From DATIJC01 sp035479015 (GTDB taxonomy: Bacteria > Patescibacteriota > Microgenomatia > UBA1400 > UBA12028), in NCBI GenBank assembly GCA_035479015.1, contig DATIJC010000020.1, positions 1 to 64,000 of the forward strand: 64,000 bases of DNA. The letters run 5' to 3'. A program made the position numbers and the translations under genes. This document shows, in pieces, positions 9,856-17,976 of this stretch. Below the pieces are notes generated by a model. That model did not search any database, had not been told where the DNA came from, and was given only the letters and a program-made list of their open reading frames with translations. Position 1 is the first letter of the stretch, and each line of letters starts with the position of its first letter.

Positions 9856-10272
9856 TTACTCTTCAAATACCCAGATCTTTTTATTCATTTGAACGAGGTC
9901 TGTAAACTTACCGACAAAACGGGTAGCCTTGACTGTCCGGTCATCAATCCAGTGGTAATTTCCCCCACGTGGTTTGCCAAACATGATCCCATGATACTTG
10001 AAACCATGATCAGCAAGCCATCTCTCTGTATTTGGCCGGTGCTCTTCGATCCTGGAAGTAAAAAAAGTGATGACATGCCCCTGGTCGTACCAGTTGTTTA
10101 TTTTCTCTTTGGCTCCGGGAATCTCATCTGCTGTGAGCATACGCTCCGGTTCTTCATTTGGTACGTCTTCACAAATAGTGCCGTCAATGTCGATCAGGAA
10201 GTTTTTGATTCCGTCAGGTAATGAAGGGCTTAGGCGTTTACCATTTGCGTCTACTTTGGCTGTGAGTTTCAT
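9856..10272 (-). CDS. HAD-superfamily phosphatase-like protein
   Basis: 138 aa. HAD motif I is 'FLIDIDGTICED' (nucleophile Asp and second Asp). Motif II is 'VITFFTSR'. A Lys appears in 'MFGKPRGGNYHWIDDRTV', which also holds the acidic pair of motif IV. Small stand-alone HADs of this type often act on phosphosugars or nucleotides; the substrate is not evident. It is the first gene of a two-gene unit with the GNAT-like gene. Confidence 0.75.
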   Translation of the reverse strand: MKLTAKVDANGKRLSPSLPDGIKNFLIDIDGTICEDVPNEEPERMLTADEIPGAKEKINNWYDQGHVITFFTSRIEEHRPNTERWLADHGFKYHGIMFGKPRGGNYHWIDDRTVKATRFVGKFTDLVQMNKKIWVFEE

Positions 10273-10279
10273 GGGGATA

Positions 10280-10288
10280 AGTGTAACA
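10280..10288 (-). promoter_or_regulatory. extended -10 of the HAD gene
   Basis: Minus strand TGTTACACT (TGnTACACT) ends 7 nt before the ATG at 10272. No -35 or Shine-Dalgarno element is obvious, which fits a leaderless or nearly leaderless transcript. Confidence 0.45.
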
Positions 10289-10357
10289 CGGGCAACTTGC
10301 CAGGGGTAAGTGCTACCGTACTCGATTTGAGAATGATATACTATAGTGTCGAAATTT

Positions 10358-10429
10358 GAGTCCGTAGCTCAGTGGTAGAGCAGGAGCCTTTTAAGCTCTG
10401 TGTCGTGGGTTCGATCCCCACCGGACTCA
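10358..10429 (+). tRNA. tRNA-Lys(TTT)
   Basis: Cloverleaf: acceptor GAGTCCG/CGGACTC, D-arm GCTC..GAGC, anticodon stem GGAGC/GCTCT with loop CTTTTAA (anticodon TTT), T-arm GTGGG-TTCGATC-CCCAC, discriminator A. The encoded sequence continues with CT, not CCA, so the CCA end must be added, although a single C follows the discriminator. Confidence 0.96.
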
Positions 10430-10434
10430 CTAGT

Positions 10435-10508
10435 GGCCCCATCGTCTAGCGGCCTTGGACGCTTGGTTTTCATCCAAGAAATCGTGGGTTCGAATCCCAC
10501 TGGGGTCA
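10435..10508 (+). tRNA. tRNA-Glu(TTC)
   Basis: Acceptor GGCCCCA/TGGGGTC, anticodon stem CTTGG/CCAAG with loop TTTTCAT (anticodon TTC), T-arm GTGGG-TTCGAAT-CCCAC, discriminator A followed by C. No encoded CCA. It lies 5 nt after tRNA-Lys, so the two are probably co-transcribed. Confidence 0.96.
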
Positions 10509-10532
10509 CATGCAGAAAATATAGGCCTAGGG

Positions 10533-10541
10533 TGATATAAT
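10533..10541 (+). promoter_or_regulatory. extended -10 of glycosyltransferase gene
   Basis: TGATATAAT (TGnTATAAT, 10533-10541) ends 9 nt before the ATG at 10551. The 8-mer TATAGGCCT occurs once before it and again overlapping its end. No clear -35 or Shine-Dalgarno is present; the mRNA is probably leaderless or nearly so. Confidence 0.5.
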
Positions 10542-10550
10542 ATAGGCCTG

Positions 10551-11660
10551 ATGATATACATATATCTGCCGGCTGTTCCAGCTGAGCCTATTGGGGGTAT
10601 CCAGACCCTGTTTGACTATGCCAACACGCTCAATGGGATGTCGGGCAAGACAATTGCCACCATTGTCAGCAAAGTCAACTATATACGTCAAATTCTCCCG
10701 AGATCCTATCCATTAGTTCCGGTCCTCTATAAAGAACCTGAGCTAGTTACCAGTGACATTTTAGTTTTCCCAGAGGTTCTGCTTGAGAGTGTCGATAAGT
10801 ACCCAACAGAGAATAAAAAGTATTTAGCAGTTTTAAACTGGCAGTACTTTGAGTTTTATACAAAACGTCTCAAGCGCCCAATGCCAAGGATTGAAGGTAT
10901 ATTAACCAATAGCCAGTTCGCCAAAGACAAAATCGAGAAAGTTGTAGACGTACCAGTGTTTGCCATTCCCCACATTATCGACGCTAATTTCTCAGTCAAG
11001 AATTCGTTTGCCAAACGTGAGCCAAATTCAATCCTTATTTTAAATCGCAAAAACACTCATCACATCGGCAAAATCTTATCATTCCTCCAAGCCCTGCCGC
11101 ACAAAGTTACAATTGTGAACAACGTGACTCCAACAAAGTTGGCAAAGTTGTATAACGAGCATCAGATCTTCATTAGTTTAGGCTACCCTGAAGGATTTGG
11201 TCGCCCAGCTGCAGAGGCAATGGCCTGTGGATGTGTTGTAGTTGGTTTTACTGGGGGTGGAGGCAGTGACTTCATGAGTGACGGTTTTAACAGCTTTACG
11301 GCAAAAGATAGCAACGAGGACGAGTTATTGCAAAAATTGTCACACGTTCTTCACAGATTAAACATTCAACAGAAATCAGACATTTCTGCCCTGGCCGCAC
11401 ACACTATTAAGTCCCGCTATAACCCAAAAACACAGTCTAATGTAATTGGTGCAATTTTTGCCAAAGATGTGGGCAAGACAATAAAAATACTAAAGACCGC
11501 GAAGAGTAAGGCGGTTACCCCACTATACGCGGCCAGCTCAAAAGAGACACTAGAGATATCACTGTTTCATGAGCGGCAAAAATACCAGGATATTGTCTCG
11601 TCCAAGTACTTTAAGATTTGGCAGTCACTGAGTTCACTGCGAAGCATAATCCCAAACTAA
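10551..11660 (+). CDS. GT4-type glycosyltransferase
   Basis: 369 aa, two Rossmann-like (GT-B) halves. The N-terminal region has 'PIGGIQTLFDYANTLN', a glycine-rich acceptor-side loop. The C-terminal half has the family-1/4 motif 'ISLGYPEGFGRPAAEAMACGCVVVGF', including the EGFGRPxxEAMA glutamate/donor-binding block. It is cytoplasmic with no membrane segment, and probably adds a sugar from a nucleotide donor to a surface glycan or glycolipid. It stands alone between the tRNA pair and a bidirectional terminator. Confidence 0.88.
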   Translation: MIYIYLPAVPAEPIGGIQTLFDYANTLNGMSGKTIATIVSKVNYIRQILPRSYPLVPVLYKEPELVTSDILVFPEVLLESVDKYPTENKKYLAVLNWQYFEFYTKRLKRPMPRIEGILTNSQFAKDKIEKVVDVPVFAIPHIIDANFSVKNSFAKREPNSILILNRKNTHHIGKILSFLQALPHKVTIVNNVTPTKLAKLYNEHQIFISLGYPEGFGRPAAEAMACGCVVVGFTGGGGSDFMSDGFNSFTAKDSNEDELLQKLSHVLHRLNIQQKSDISALAAHTIKSRYNPKTQSNVIGAIFAKDVGKTIKILKTAKSKAVTPLYAASSKETLEISLFHERQKYQDIVSSKYFKIWQSLSSLRSIIPN

Positions 11661-11663
11661 CGG

Positions 11664-11693
11664 AAAAAAACAGGGGGTTGCCCCCCTGTTTTC
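11664..11693. terminator. bidirectional terminator, copy 1 of repeated hairpin
   Basis: Hairpin ACAGGGGG-TTG-CCCCCCTGT flanked by A-run and T-run, so it can stop both the plus-strand glycosyltransferase gene and the minus-strand DNRLRE gene. Almost the same sequence recurs at 12472-12496 and, degenerate, at 13251-13275. Confidence 0.85.
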
Positions 11694-11713
11694 AAGTTTT
11701 CCCAAAACACCAA

Positions 11714-12346
11714 TTAGTCACCTACAGTGAAATAGGCATAGGGAGTATTGCTACTAGCTCGCGATGATCTCCATGCAACCGCGTCTGTACTGCCATCTTT
11801 AACGATAACAGTCAAGATGCCACTGTTATATGCACAGGCATTGCTAATGCTATCAAGTAGGCTAAAAGTTGTCCAATCATTTACAGAATCTTCCTGCGTA
11901 GACAGAGTCGGATAATCTGTCAGTAGTATTGGATTGCTATTTATTGTTCTAATTGCTGGCATGTTGTTCCAAGTAACGCCAGTCTCTGTCCATGTTGAAG
12001 TTTCACCCAACCAAGCATTGTGTCCACCATCTGAAACTGCATCAACTTTCATGTACATACTGCCGCCTGGAGTTCCTACATACTGCGTACATGGATTATT
12101 TCCATCCGTATCTACTGCGCTTGTCAAATCGAATTTCAGAAGAGAATAATTTTGTTCAGTATCATTCTGCGACCAAAGCCGAACTGAGGTACCATAGTTA
12201 GTATTTGGATGCGCACTAGACACGTACGTATCGGCAATTGGATATATTGGGCCCACCGATTGGTCCAATGCCTGTACCAGTCCTGGCGTCATTGCAAATG
12301 CAAGCGCAGAAATCGTCGCTGCTATCGAATACTTTTTACCAATCAT
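11714..12346 (-). CDS. secreted DNRLRE-type beta protein, copy 1
   Basis: 210 aa with an N-terminal signal peptide (about residues 1-26, 'ISALAFAMTPGLVQA'). The mature part resembles the DNRLRE/CBM96 family: 'YPIADTYVSSAHPNTNYGT', 'LLKFDLT', a Trp/Thr-rich 'TSTWTETGVTWNNMP', and a C-terminal 'AVAWRSSRASSNTPYAYF'. These domains are found on extracellular or surface-exposed proteins; a carbohydrate-binding or structural role is plausible but unproven. A strong Shine-Dalgarno GGAGG lies before the ATG. It is a close paralogue of the next gene upstream. Confidence 0.8.
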   Translation of the reverse strand: MIGKKYSIAATISALAFAMTPGLVQALDQSVGPIYPIADTYVSSAHPNTNYGTSVRLWSQNDTEQNYSLLKFDLTSAVDTDGNNPCTQYVGTPGGSMYMKVDAVSDGGHNAWLGETSTWTETGVTWNNMPAIRTINSNPILLTDYPTLSTQEDSVNDWTTFSLLDSISNACAYNSGILTVIVKDGSTDAVAWRSSRASSNTPYAYFTVGD

Positions 12347-12471
12347 AGGCCTCCTTCAGGCTACGCTTTTCTATTAGAATTTAGTATACGGTCATCTCCG
12401 GTTAGCGGGTCAATGCACAGTTCATTTCGTGATGGTATTATTCAGACTGTGTTCAGTTTAGTTACCAAAAA

Positions 12472-12496
12472 AAACAGGGGGTTGCCCCCCTGTTTA
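12472..12496. terminator. terminator, copy 2 of repeated hairpin
   Basis: Identical core (AAAACAGGGGGTTGCCCCCCTG) to the hairpin at 11664-11693. It lies downstream of the second DNRLRE gene and upstream of the first. Confidence 0.8.
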
Positions 12497-12522
12497 AGTA
12501 GTCTACAGAATATAGAAATTTG

Positions 12523-13161
12523 TTAGTTTCCTACGTCAAAATATGCATACGGTTTTTCGCTCGATGCATCATTTGACTTCCAGGCTATTGCATTCGCTCC
12601 GCCATCCTTGACGATCATGGTCAAAATCCCACTGTTATAGGTACATGCACTAGTAAAATCACCTGACAGGGCTATGTGAGTCCAGTCATTGACAGAGTCT
12701 TCTGATGTGGAGGCAGTCGGATTGTCTGAAAGAAGTACTGGACTACCGTCATTTGAAGGGTAGTCATAGTTACGCACGGCTGGCATGTTATTGCACGTTA
12801 CTCCTGATTCAGTCCACGTAGAAGTCTCGCCAAGATACACTTGATGTCCCCCATTCGATACTTCGTCCACTTTCATAACGAGCTCTCCATCAGAACCACC
12901 ATTGGTGCAGGGAGTGGCACTAGTTCCAGGTTTAATAACCTGAGTTAGATCAAATTTCAAAATTGAGTAGTTTTGCTCGGTATCATTTTGTACCCAAAGC
13001 CTCGACGAAGTACCATAATTGGTACTGGGGTGCGCGCTCGACACATAGGTTGCCGCAGTTGGATACACTGGCCCTACACTAGTAGCCATCGCTAAACTAG
13101 GCACCGCCAAGAATGAAAAGGCAGATACTGTTAGCACACATAGTTTCGTTTTACTGCTCAT
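12523..13161 (-). CDS. secreted DNRLRE-type beta protein, copy 2
   Basis: 212 aa, signal peptide about residues 1-27 ('VSAFSFLAVPSLAMA'). The mature part is strongly similar to copy 1 ('VSSAHPSTNYGTSSRLW', 'NDTEQNYSILKFDLT', 'LGETSTWTESGVTCNNMP'). A Trp-to-Cys change in the last motif gives a possible extra disulphide. Strong ribosome binding site AAGGAGG just before the ATG. The tandem arrangement with matching terminators points to gene duplication. Function unknown; extracellular or envelope location is likely. Confidence 0.8.
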   Translation of the reverse strand: MSSKTKLCVLTVSAFSFLAVPSLAMATSVGPVYPTAATYVSSAHPSTNYGTSSRLWVQNDTEQNYSILKFDLTQVIKPGTSATPCTNGGSDGELVMKVDEVSNGGHQVYLGETSTWTESGVTCNNMPAVRNYDYPSNDGSPVLLSDNPTASTSEDSVNDWTHIALSGDFTSACTYNSGILTMIVKDGGANAIAWKSNDASSEKPYAYFDVGN

Positions 13162-13250
13162 GCTCCTCCTTTTAGATTTTCCTAACTTTCAGACTTCAGT
13201 ATACATTCAGTAATACATAAACTGTCAATACATAAAAAGTTTCGCCTAAT

Positions 13251-13275
13251 AAAACAGGGGGTTGCCCTCTGACAA
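13251..13275. repeat. degenerate third copy of the terminator hairpin
   Basis: AAAACAGGGGGTTGCCCTCTG matches the terminators at 11664 and 12472 but with changes on the right arm and no T-run. On its upstream side, where a third DNRLRE gene would be expected, there is instead a plus-strand signalling operon. It may be a relic of a lost third copy. Confidence 0.6.
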
Positions 13276-13321
13276 AATTTAGATTTGACCCGAAGGGGTA
13301 GAATTTGCCATACTACACACA

Positions 13322-13681
13322 ATGAATACAGTTTCTCTTGGGCCCGATAACATCATCATGGCGGCGTATGTCGGTGACCAAACGGAAGATACCATCACCC
13401 AAACGTGGAAAGAGACCATCCCAATGGTCAAAGAGTTGCGGGACAAAGGTCTACCCATAAAAGTTATTCTCGATCTCTCGAAACTTACAGGTCAAAATTC
13501 CAGCGCCAGAAGAGCTGCCAGAGATGTGCTGTTGCAGTTAGCTCCAGACAAAATGGCAGTGATCGGCGCCAATACCTTCATCCGCTACCTTGCAGGATTT
13601 ATCTTTAAAGCCACCAATATGGAGAAAAATATTAAACAATTTCCTGAAATGAAGGATGCAGCGGCATGGATAAACTCATAG
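13322..13681 (+). CDS. SpoIIAA/STAS-like protein
   Basis: 119 aa cytoplasmic protein with the STAS-like pattern: strand 'NIIMAAYVGDQTED', helix, strand 'PIKVILDLSKLTGQNS', helix 'ARRAARDVLLQLAPD', strand 'KMAVIGAN', helix. This resembles the SpoIIAA-like family of anti-anti-sigma type folds. No obvious phospho-serine site can be assigned by eye. It overlaps the histidine kinase gene by 16 nt, so a role as partner or input of that kinase is likely (inference). Confidence 0.65.
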   Translation: MNTVSLGPDNIIMAAYVGDQTEDTITQTWKETIPMVKELRDKGLPIKVILDLSKLTGQNSSARRAARDVLLQLAPDKMAVIGANTFIRYLAGFIFKATNMEKNIKQFPEMKDAAAWINS

Positions 13682-14931
13682 AACTGTTAAACCCAATTTT
13701 TGCCGATGCTACGGTCGGTGAATTTACCAAGGACGTGGATCTTTCCCAAGTGGAGCCGCAATATTTAGAGCTCTGTTCTGGAATACAAATCATCATTGAC
13801 GTGATCCGGGAAAAAATAGCAGATCTTGAGCGTCTTAATTCTGAATTGCTTCAGGAAAGTGTGGAGCGGCAAGCAATACTTGATAGCATTGGTGAAGGCG
13901 TAGCCGTACTCAATGAACATGGTATTGTGTTATTTTTAAACCCTGTTGGTCAGCAGATTTTGGGTTGGAGTGCCAGTGAGATCGAAGGAAAGCCATGGGT
14001 CACTACAGTACCGCTTGAATATGAAAATGGTACGGAGATAGACACAAGCAAACGTCCGTTTGAAAGTTTTACCTATAGCCAAGAAGCAGACAATTTGGCA
14101 CAAGCTCTCTACTATCGGCGCAAAAATAAATCTCGCGTACCCATTCAAACAACAGTTTCTCCAGTGCTCTCTAATGGGCAAAATCACGGAACGATCATCG
14201 TCTTTAGAGACGTCTCAAAAGAATGGGAGATAGAAAAACTAAAAGAGGAATTTCTCTCGATTGCAGCACATCAATTGCGAGGACCCCTGGCTACCATGCG
14301 CTGGACAACGGAGACTCTGCTCTCCACCTATGCATCACTTCTTGACCCCGTGGTACGGGAGAAAATTGAGTGGGTATACCACAACAACCAAGATCTCATA
14401 GGCCTCGTCAACGATATCTTAAGCATCACCAGACTCTCTAAAGGCACCATAAGCGAAGAAGCAATTCCGACAAATGTGCGGTTACTCATAACGAAAGAAA
14501 TCGATGATCTTTCACATCAAATTAAAAAGAAACATATGAATATCGATCTGCGAACTGACCAAATCATCAGCGATGGAAAGTTTGCGCTTGATCCAAACCA
14601 TTTTAAACAGGTACTGCGTAACATCATTGATAATGCGATAAAGTACGGTTTTAAAGATTCAACCATTCAAATTTCTGCAACTTTTGACGGCTCAGGGATA
14701 ACTATAGTAGTATCTGATCAAGGCATGGGAATTGCACCTAAAGAGAAAACCATGGTTTTTCACCGGTTCTTTCGTGGTAGCAATGTCATTCATTCTGGGA
14801 TTAGTGGTACAGGATTGGGGCTCTATGTTGTGAAACAGTACATCGATCTGTGGAAAGGCAGCGTCAATGTGGAAAGCACGCTGAATAAAGGAACAAGCGT
14901 CACCATTCATTTACCCATACATCCGTTATAA
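13666..14931 (+). CDS. cytoplasmic PAS-domain sensor histidine kinase
   Basis: 421 aa, no membrane helix. An N-terminal helical segment runs to about residue 65. A PAS domain covers about 66-185 ('ILDSIGEGVAVLNEHGIVLFL', 'GWSASEIEGKPW', 'GTIIVFRDVSKEWE'). The HisKA H-box is 'SIAAHQLRGPLATMRW' with phospho-acceptor His202. The HATPase domain has N box 'NIIDNAIKYG', G1 'DQGMGI', F box 'FHRFFRGS' and G2 'GTGLGLYVVKQYI'. It is translationally coupled to the STAS gene before it and followed 8 nt later by a receiver gene. Confidence 0.93.
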   Translation: MDKLIELLNPIFADATVGEFTKDVDLSQVEPQYLELCSGIQIIIDVIREKIADLERLNSELLQESVERQAILDSIGEGVAVLNEHGIVLFLNPVGQQILGWSASEIEGKPWVTTVPLEYENGTEIDTSKRPFESFTYSQEADNLAQALYYRRKNKSRVPIQTTVSPVLSNGQNHGTIIVFRDVSKEWEIEKLKEEFLSIAAHQLRGPLATMRWTTETLLSTYASLLDPVVREKIEWVYHNNQDLIGLVNDILSITRLSKGTISEEAIPTNVRLLITKEIDDLSHQIKKKHMNIDLRTDQIISDGKFALDPNHFKQVLRNIIDNAIKYGFKDSTIQISATFDGSGITIVVSDQGMGIAPKEKTMVFHRFFRGSNVIHSGISGTGLGLYVVKQYIDLWKGSVNVESTLNKGTSVTIHLPIHPL

Positions 14932-14939
14932 GGAGGATT

Positions 14940-15305
14940 ATGCAAACAATTCTGATCGTGGAAGATGATACACAGACACAGGGGTTATACAAGGAAGCGC
15001 TGACACAAGCGGGGTTTGAGACGACAGTTGCTGGCAATATCGCTCAAGCACGGACGATGGTGAATGAAAAACCGCCAGATTTAGTGCTTCTGGATATTAT
15101 GATGCCGGGTGGTGAAAACGGATTTGATTTCCTGGAAACATTACAGAAAGATCCCCACTTCAAAACAATACCGGTCATCGTTCTTACAAATCTAGACAGT
15201 GAGGAAAAAACCGCAAAAGAGATAGGAGCAAAAGAGTATCTGATTAAGACAAACGTCTCAATAAATGAGATTATTGCTGCGGTGAAGCGACATCTAGCTT
15301 CTTGA
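14940..15305 (+). CDS. single-domain response regulator
   Basis: 121 aa CheY-like receiver with no output domain. The acidic pocket is in 'LIVEDD', the phospho-acceptor is Asp52 in 'LVLLDIMMPGG', the Thr of 'VIVLTN' is in place, and the conserved Lys is in 'KEYLIKT'. A strong Shine-Dalgarno AAGGAGG lies 4 nt before the ATG. It is probably phosphorylated by the upstream kinase. The last 35 nt overlap, tail to tail, the 3' end of rplS. Confidence 0.93.
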   Translation: MQTILIVEDDTQTQGLYKEALTQAGFETTVAGNIAQARTMVNEKPPDLVLLDIMMPGGENGFDFLETLQKDPHFKTIPVIVLTNLDSEEKTAKEIGAKEYLIKTNVSINEIIAAVKRHLAS

Positions 15306-15612
15306 TCTTCATGGCATTCTTGCCGGCGCGGCCGCGCATGTAGTACAGTTTGCCACGGCGAACGTCACCCTTGGTAACTATCGCCAGATCAGCAATAGCC
15401 GGACCATCCAGAGGGAGGATGCGTTCGACACCTACACCAGAAGCAATTTTGCGCAGTGTGATGGCCTTACCGCTCTCACGATTGGAGACGGCGATGACTA
15501 TGCCCTCGAATGCCTGTTGGCGGGTTTTCTCGCCTTCAGTCACGTTGAGCATCGCCTTAACAGTGTCTCCCACGGAGTATTCGACGTTTTTATATGTAAA
15601 GTACTTGGCCAT
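15271..15612 (-). CDS. rplS: ribosomal protein L19
   Basis: 113 aa, full length. Typical L19 text: 'FEGIVIAVSNRESGKAITLRKIASGVGVERILPL' is divided here by its usual motifs 'GKAITLRKIA' and 'GVGVERILPLDGP', then 'VRRGKLYYMRGRAGKNAMKIK'. It sits at the interface of the large and small ribosomal subunits. It stands without its common trmD/rpsP neighbours. The 3' end overlaps the convergent receiver gene by 35 nt, and a 92-bp repeat element lies upstream. Confidence 0.97.
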   Translation of the reverse strand: MAKYFTYKNVEYSVGDTVKAMLNVTEGEKTRQQAFEGIVIAVSNRESGKAITLRKIASGVGVERILPLDGPAIADLAIVTKGDVRRGKLYYMRGRAGKNAMKIKKLDVASPQQ

Positions 15613-15636
15613 AGAGAGGGTATTTTATCACATTCA

Positions 15637-15728
15637 TGTCATTCCTGCGAAGGCAGGAATCCATGCAACAAAGAAAATACAAAAATGAGTTATTTATTGA
15701 CTGGATCCCTGTCTACACAGGGATGACA
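15637..15728. repeat. 92-bp MITE-like element with two GNAG hairpins
   Basis: Left end TGTC + ATTCCTGC-GAAG-GCAGGAAT + CCA; right end TGGA + ATCCCTGT-CTAC-ACAGGGAT + GACA. Same length and layout as 4783-4874. The right hairpin runs into the 3' end of the phosphoribosyltransferase gene and supplies its last codons ('SVIPV') and stop codon. Confidence 0.85.
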
Positions 15729-16291
15729 GACTTATACCCCAACTTGGCTAGGTTCTCTACAATTTGAATTTTTGTATCTCCCTTTTTCCCCCAAATATCG
15801 GACAAAAGAGTGGTAGTCTCCCTGGTTTCCCAGGGCCAGATTATCCATGCCTTGGATGTGTGGGAGTAAAAGTCAGGAATGACTTTGGTCCAAGGTTTAA
15901 TGACTAGGGTCGCCGTCTGAACCTCACTGGCTCCATGAAAGCCCAGATAAGATCTGGCCATGGCTAGGGTTTCTCCGCTATCGGCAATATCATCAATGAT
16001 GAGCACTTTCTCTCCGCGGATTGAGATTGGCAGGGACTGGGTGATGACAGGAGTACGGTTGGTCGTAGCGATCCCAGAGTAAAATTCGATTTGAATCGAA
16101 CTTAGTTCTTTCATGCCAAGCAGGTCTAGTATGGGTCTGGCTATCGTCGTACCGCCCTTGGCTAGTGCTATCACACGGTCAAAACTCTCCTTCTTGTCGA
16201 TTATTTTTACTGCAAGTGTCTCTACACCTTGGCCAAAATCTTCCCAAGAGAATACTTCGTAAGTTTGATCGTGGATGAGGCTTCTGATCAT
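15713..16291 (-). CDS. type I phosphoribosyltransferase
   Basis: 192 aa. The PRPP-binding motif is 'VLIIDDIADSGETL', and the upstream flexible-loop region 'VIALAKGGTTIARPI' also fits the family. It resembles xanthine/hypoxanthine-type or uncharacterised PRTases; the accepted base is not clear. The ATGA overlap with pyrG suggests a nucleotide-salvage role in the same operon. The C-terminal residues and stop come from an adjacent repeat element, so the protein end has been altered by repeat insertion. Confidence 0.82.
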   Translation of the reverse strand: MIRSLIHDQTYEVFSWEDFGQGVETLAVKIIDKKESFDRVIALAKGGTTIARPILDLLGMKELSSIQIEFYSGIATTNRTPVITQSLPISIRGEKVLIIDDIADSGETLAMARSYLGFHGASEVQTATLVIKPWTKVIPDFYSHTSKAWIIWPWETRETTTLLSDIWGKKGDTKIQIVENLAKLGYKSVIPV

Positions 16292-17970
16292 TTTCTACAT
16301 GCCTCTAGGAATGCTAAAAAGATTGCATGGGGTTTGAGGGGGGTCGATTTATACTCAGGGTGGCCTTGCGTACCTACAAAGAACGGATGCACATTTTTTG
16401 GCAACTCTATCAATTCGACTAGATTTTCCTTGACGCTCCGTCCAGAGATGATGACGCCCGCTTGTTCAAATTGGGGTACGTATGCATCATTAACCTCATA
16501 TCTATGGCGGTGCCGCTCAGCAGTTAACCCTTTTTTCTCGTCCACCATTTGGTCATACTTTTTGTAAATTTCAAAAAGCCGCGTACCCGGCTTGACTATG
16601 CACTCCCATGTTCCCAGTCGCATAGTTCCACCATATGCCCGGTTTTCCAAAATCCGTTTTTGTTCTGGAATCATATGAATGACTAAATCAGTAGTTTTTG
16701 GATCCACCTCCTGTGTGTGGGCATCCTTGATATTCAACACATTTCGCGCAAATTCCACCATAGCTAGCTGCATGCCATAGCAAAGACCTAAGTAGGGAAT
16801 TTTCGCTTCACGGGCATACTGGATACTGCGGATCTTGCCCTCTACGCCGCGTGTGCCCCAACCGATCGGTACAATTAAGCCATCCAGGTGTCCAAAGAAT
16901 GTTGCTAGATCTTTGTTAGAAAGTTTGGAATTATCCTTTTGCAGTTTTTCAATTTTCGAAGCATCCACCCAAACAATCTCCGTCTCAGTGTCTTTTGCGT
17001 CACTAGCATGATGCAGTGCATCGATAAGCGCAGCGTAGGAATCTTTGAGTTGGTATTCACCTGTTGCCAGGTACTTGCCGACGATCGCTATGCGGGCGGT
17101 GTGTTTTTTCTTCCGCCGCGCAATTTTTACCATATTTTCCCAAGCTTCAAGCCTGAGAGTTTTTTTGGGTAAAGATAAGTCATCTAAAATCAATTCATCA
17201 AAGTGCTGCTCCCGAAACAGGAGTGGGATCTCATATATGTTGGCTACATCCGGGCTCTCAATAATATGGTCACTCTGTACATTACAAAACAGCGCAAATC
17301 TGTCACGGCGGCGCTGATCCATTCGCTGATCGGCACGTGCCACGATAAAATCGGGCTGGATGCCTAGGGAATTGAGTGTCTGCACTGAAAGTTGAGTCGG
17401 TTTGGTTTTGGGTTCGCCGATGTGAGCTGGCGTCGGTAAATAACTGACATGGATATGGATGACTTGTTGCTTGTGCGTCAGCCGCAAGACGCGGGCAGTC
17501 TCATAGTACAAAATGTTGAGGTACTCCCCCGCCGTACCGCCCAATTCAACTATCACAATTTCGGCGTTATCTTTTTTGGCTGCAGCATTGATGCGTCCAA
17601 TGATCTCATCACAAATATGGGGCACTTCCACATCCTCTCCGTCATACCCGAAGGCACGTTCACGATCGATGACAGCTTTATAGATCTGACCCATGGTCAC
17701 GAAATTACTCTTTCCCATCTCTTGACCGAGGAACTTTTCATAGGTCCCGAGGTCCATGTCGGATTCGGTGCCATCTTCACACAAAAATGGATCGCCATGT
17801 TCAATGGGGTTTATGAGTCCGGAATCAATATTGAGATAGTTTTCACACTTTACGATGGTCACCCGATAACCACGGGACTTGAGGAGCAGAGCGATAGAGC
17901 CAGTAACGATTCCCTTACCAAGGGAAGAAAGCACACCTCCGGAAACAAAGATGTATTTTACTTGGGGCAT
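16288..17970 (-). CDS. pyrG: CTP synthase
   Basis: Converts UTP to CTP using ATP and glutamine. 560 aa. The N-terminal amidoligase domain starts 'VKYIFVSGGVLSSLGKGI' and contains 'PIEHGDPFLCEDGTESDMDLG'. The C-terminal class I glutamine amidotransferase has the nucleophile in 'PYLGLCYGMQLA' and the His/Glu pair in 'GTQGHPEYKS'. All expected regions are present. It lies 6 nt after dnaE and overlaps the PRTase gene by 4 nt. Confidence 0.98.
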   Translation of the reverse strand: MPQVKYIFVSGGVLSSLGKGIVTGSIALLLKSRGYRVTIVKCENYLNIDSGLINPIEHGDPFLCEDGTESDMDLGTYEKFLGQEMGKSNFVTMGQIYKAVIDRERAFGYDGEDVEVPHICDEIIGRINAAAKKDNAEIVIVELGGTAGEYLNILYYETARVLRLTHKQQVIHIHVSYLPTPAHIGEPKTKPTQLSVQTLNSLGIQPDFIVARADQRMDQRRRDRFALFCNVQSDHIIESPDVANIYEIPLLFREQHFDELILDDLSLPKKTLRLEAWENMVKIARRKKKHTARIAIVGKYLATGEYQLKDSYAALIDALHHASDAKDTETEIVWVDASKIEKLQKDNSKLSNKDLATFFGHLDGLIVPIGWGTRGVEGKIRSIQYAREAKIPYLGLCYGMQLAMVEFARNVLNIKDAHTQEVDPKTTDLVIHMIPEQKRILENRAYGGTMRLGTWECIVKPGTRLFEIYKKYDQMVDEKKGLTAERHRHRYEVNDAYVPQFEQAGVIISGRSVKENLVELIELPKNVHPFFVGTQGHPEYKSTPLKPHAIFLAFLEACRK

Positions 17971-17976
17971 AGGTAA

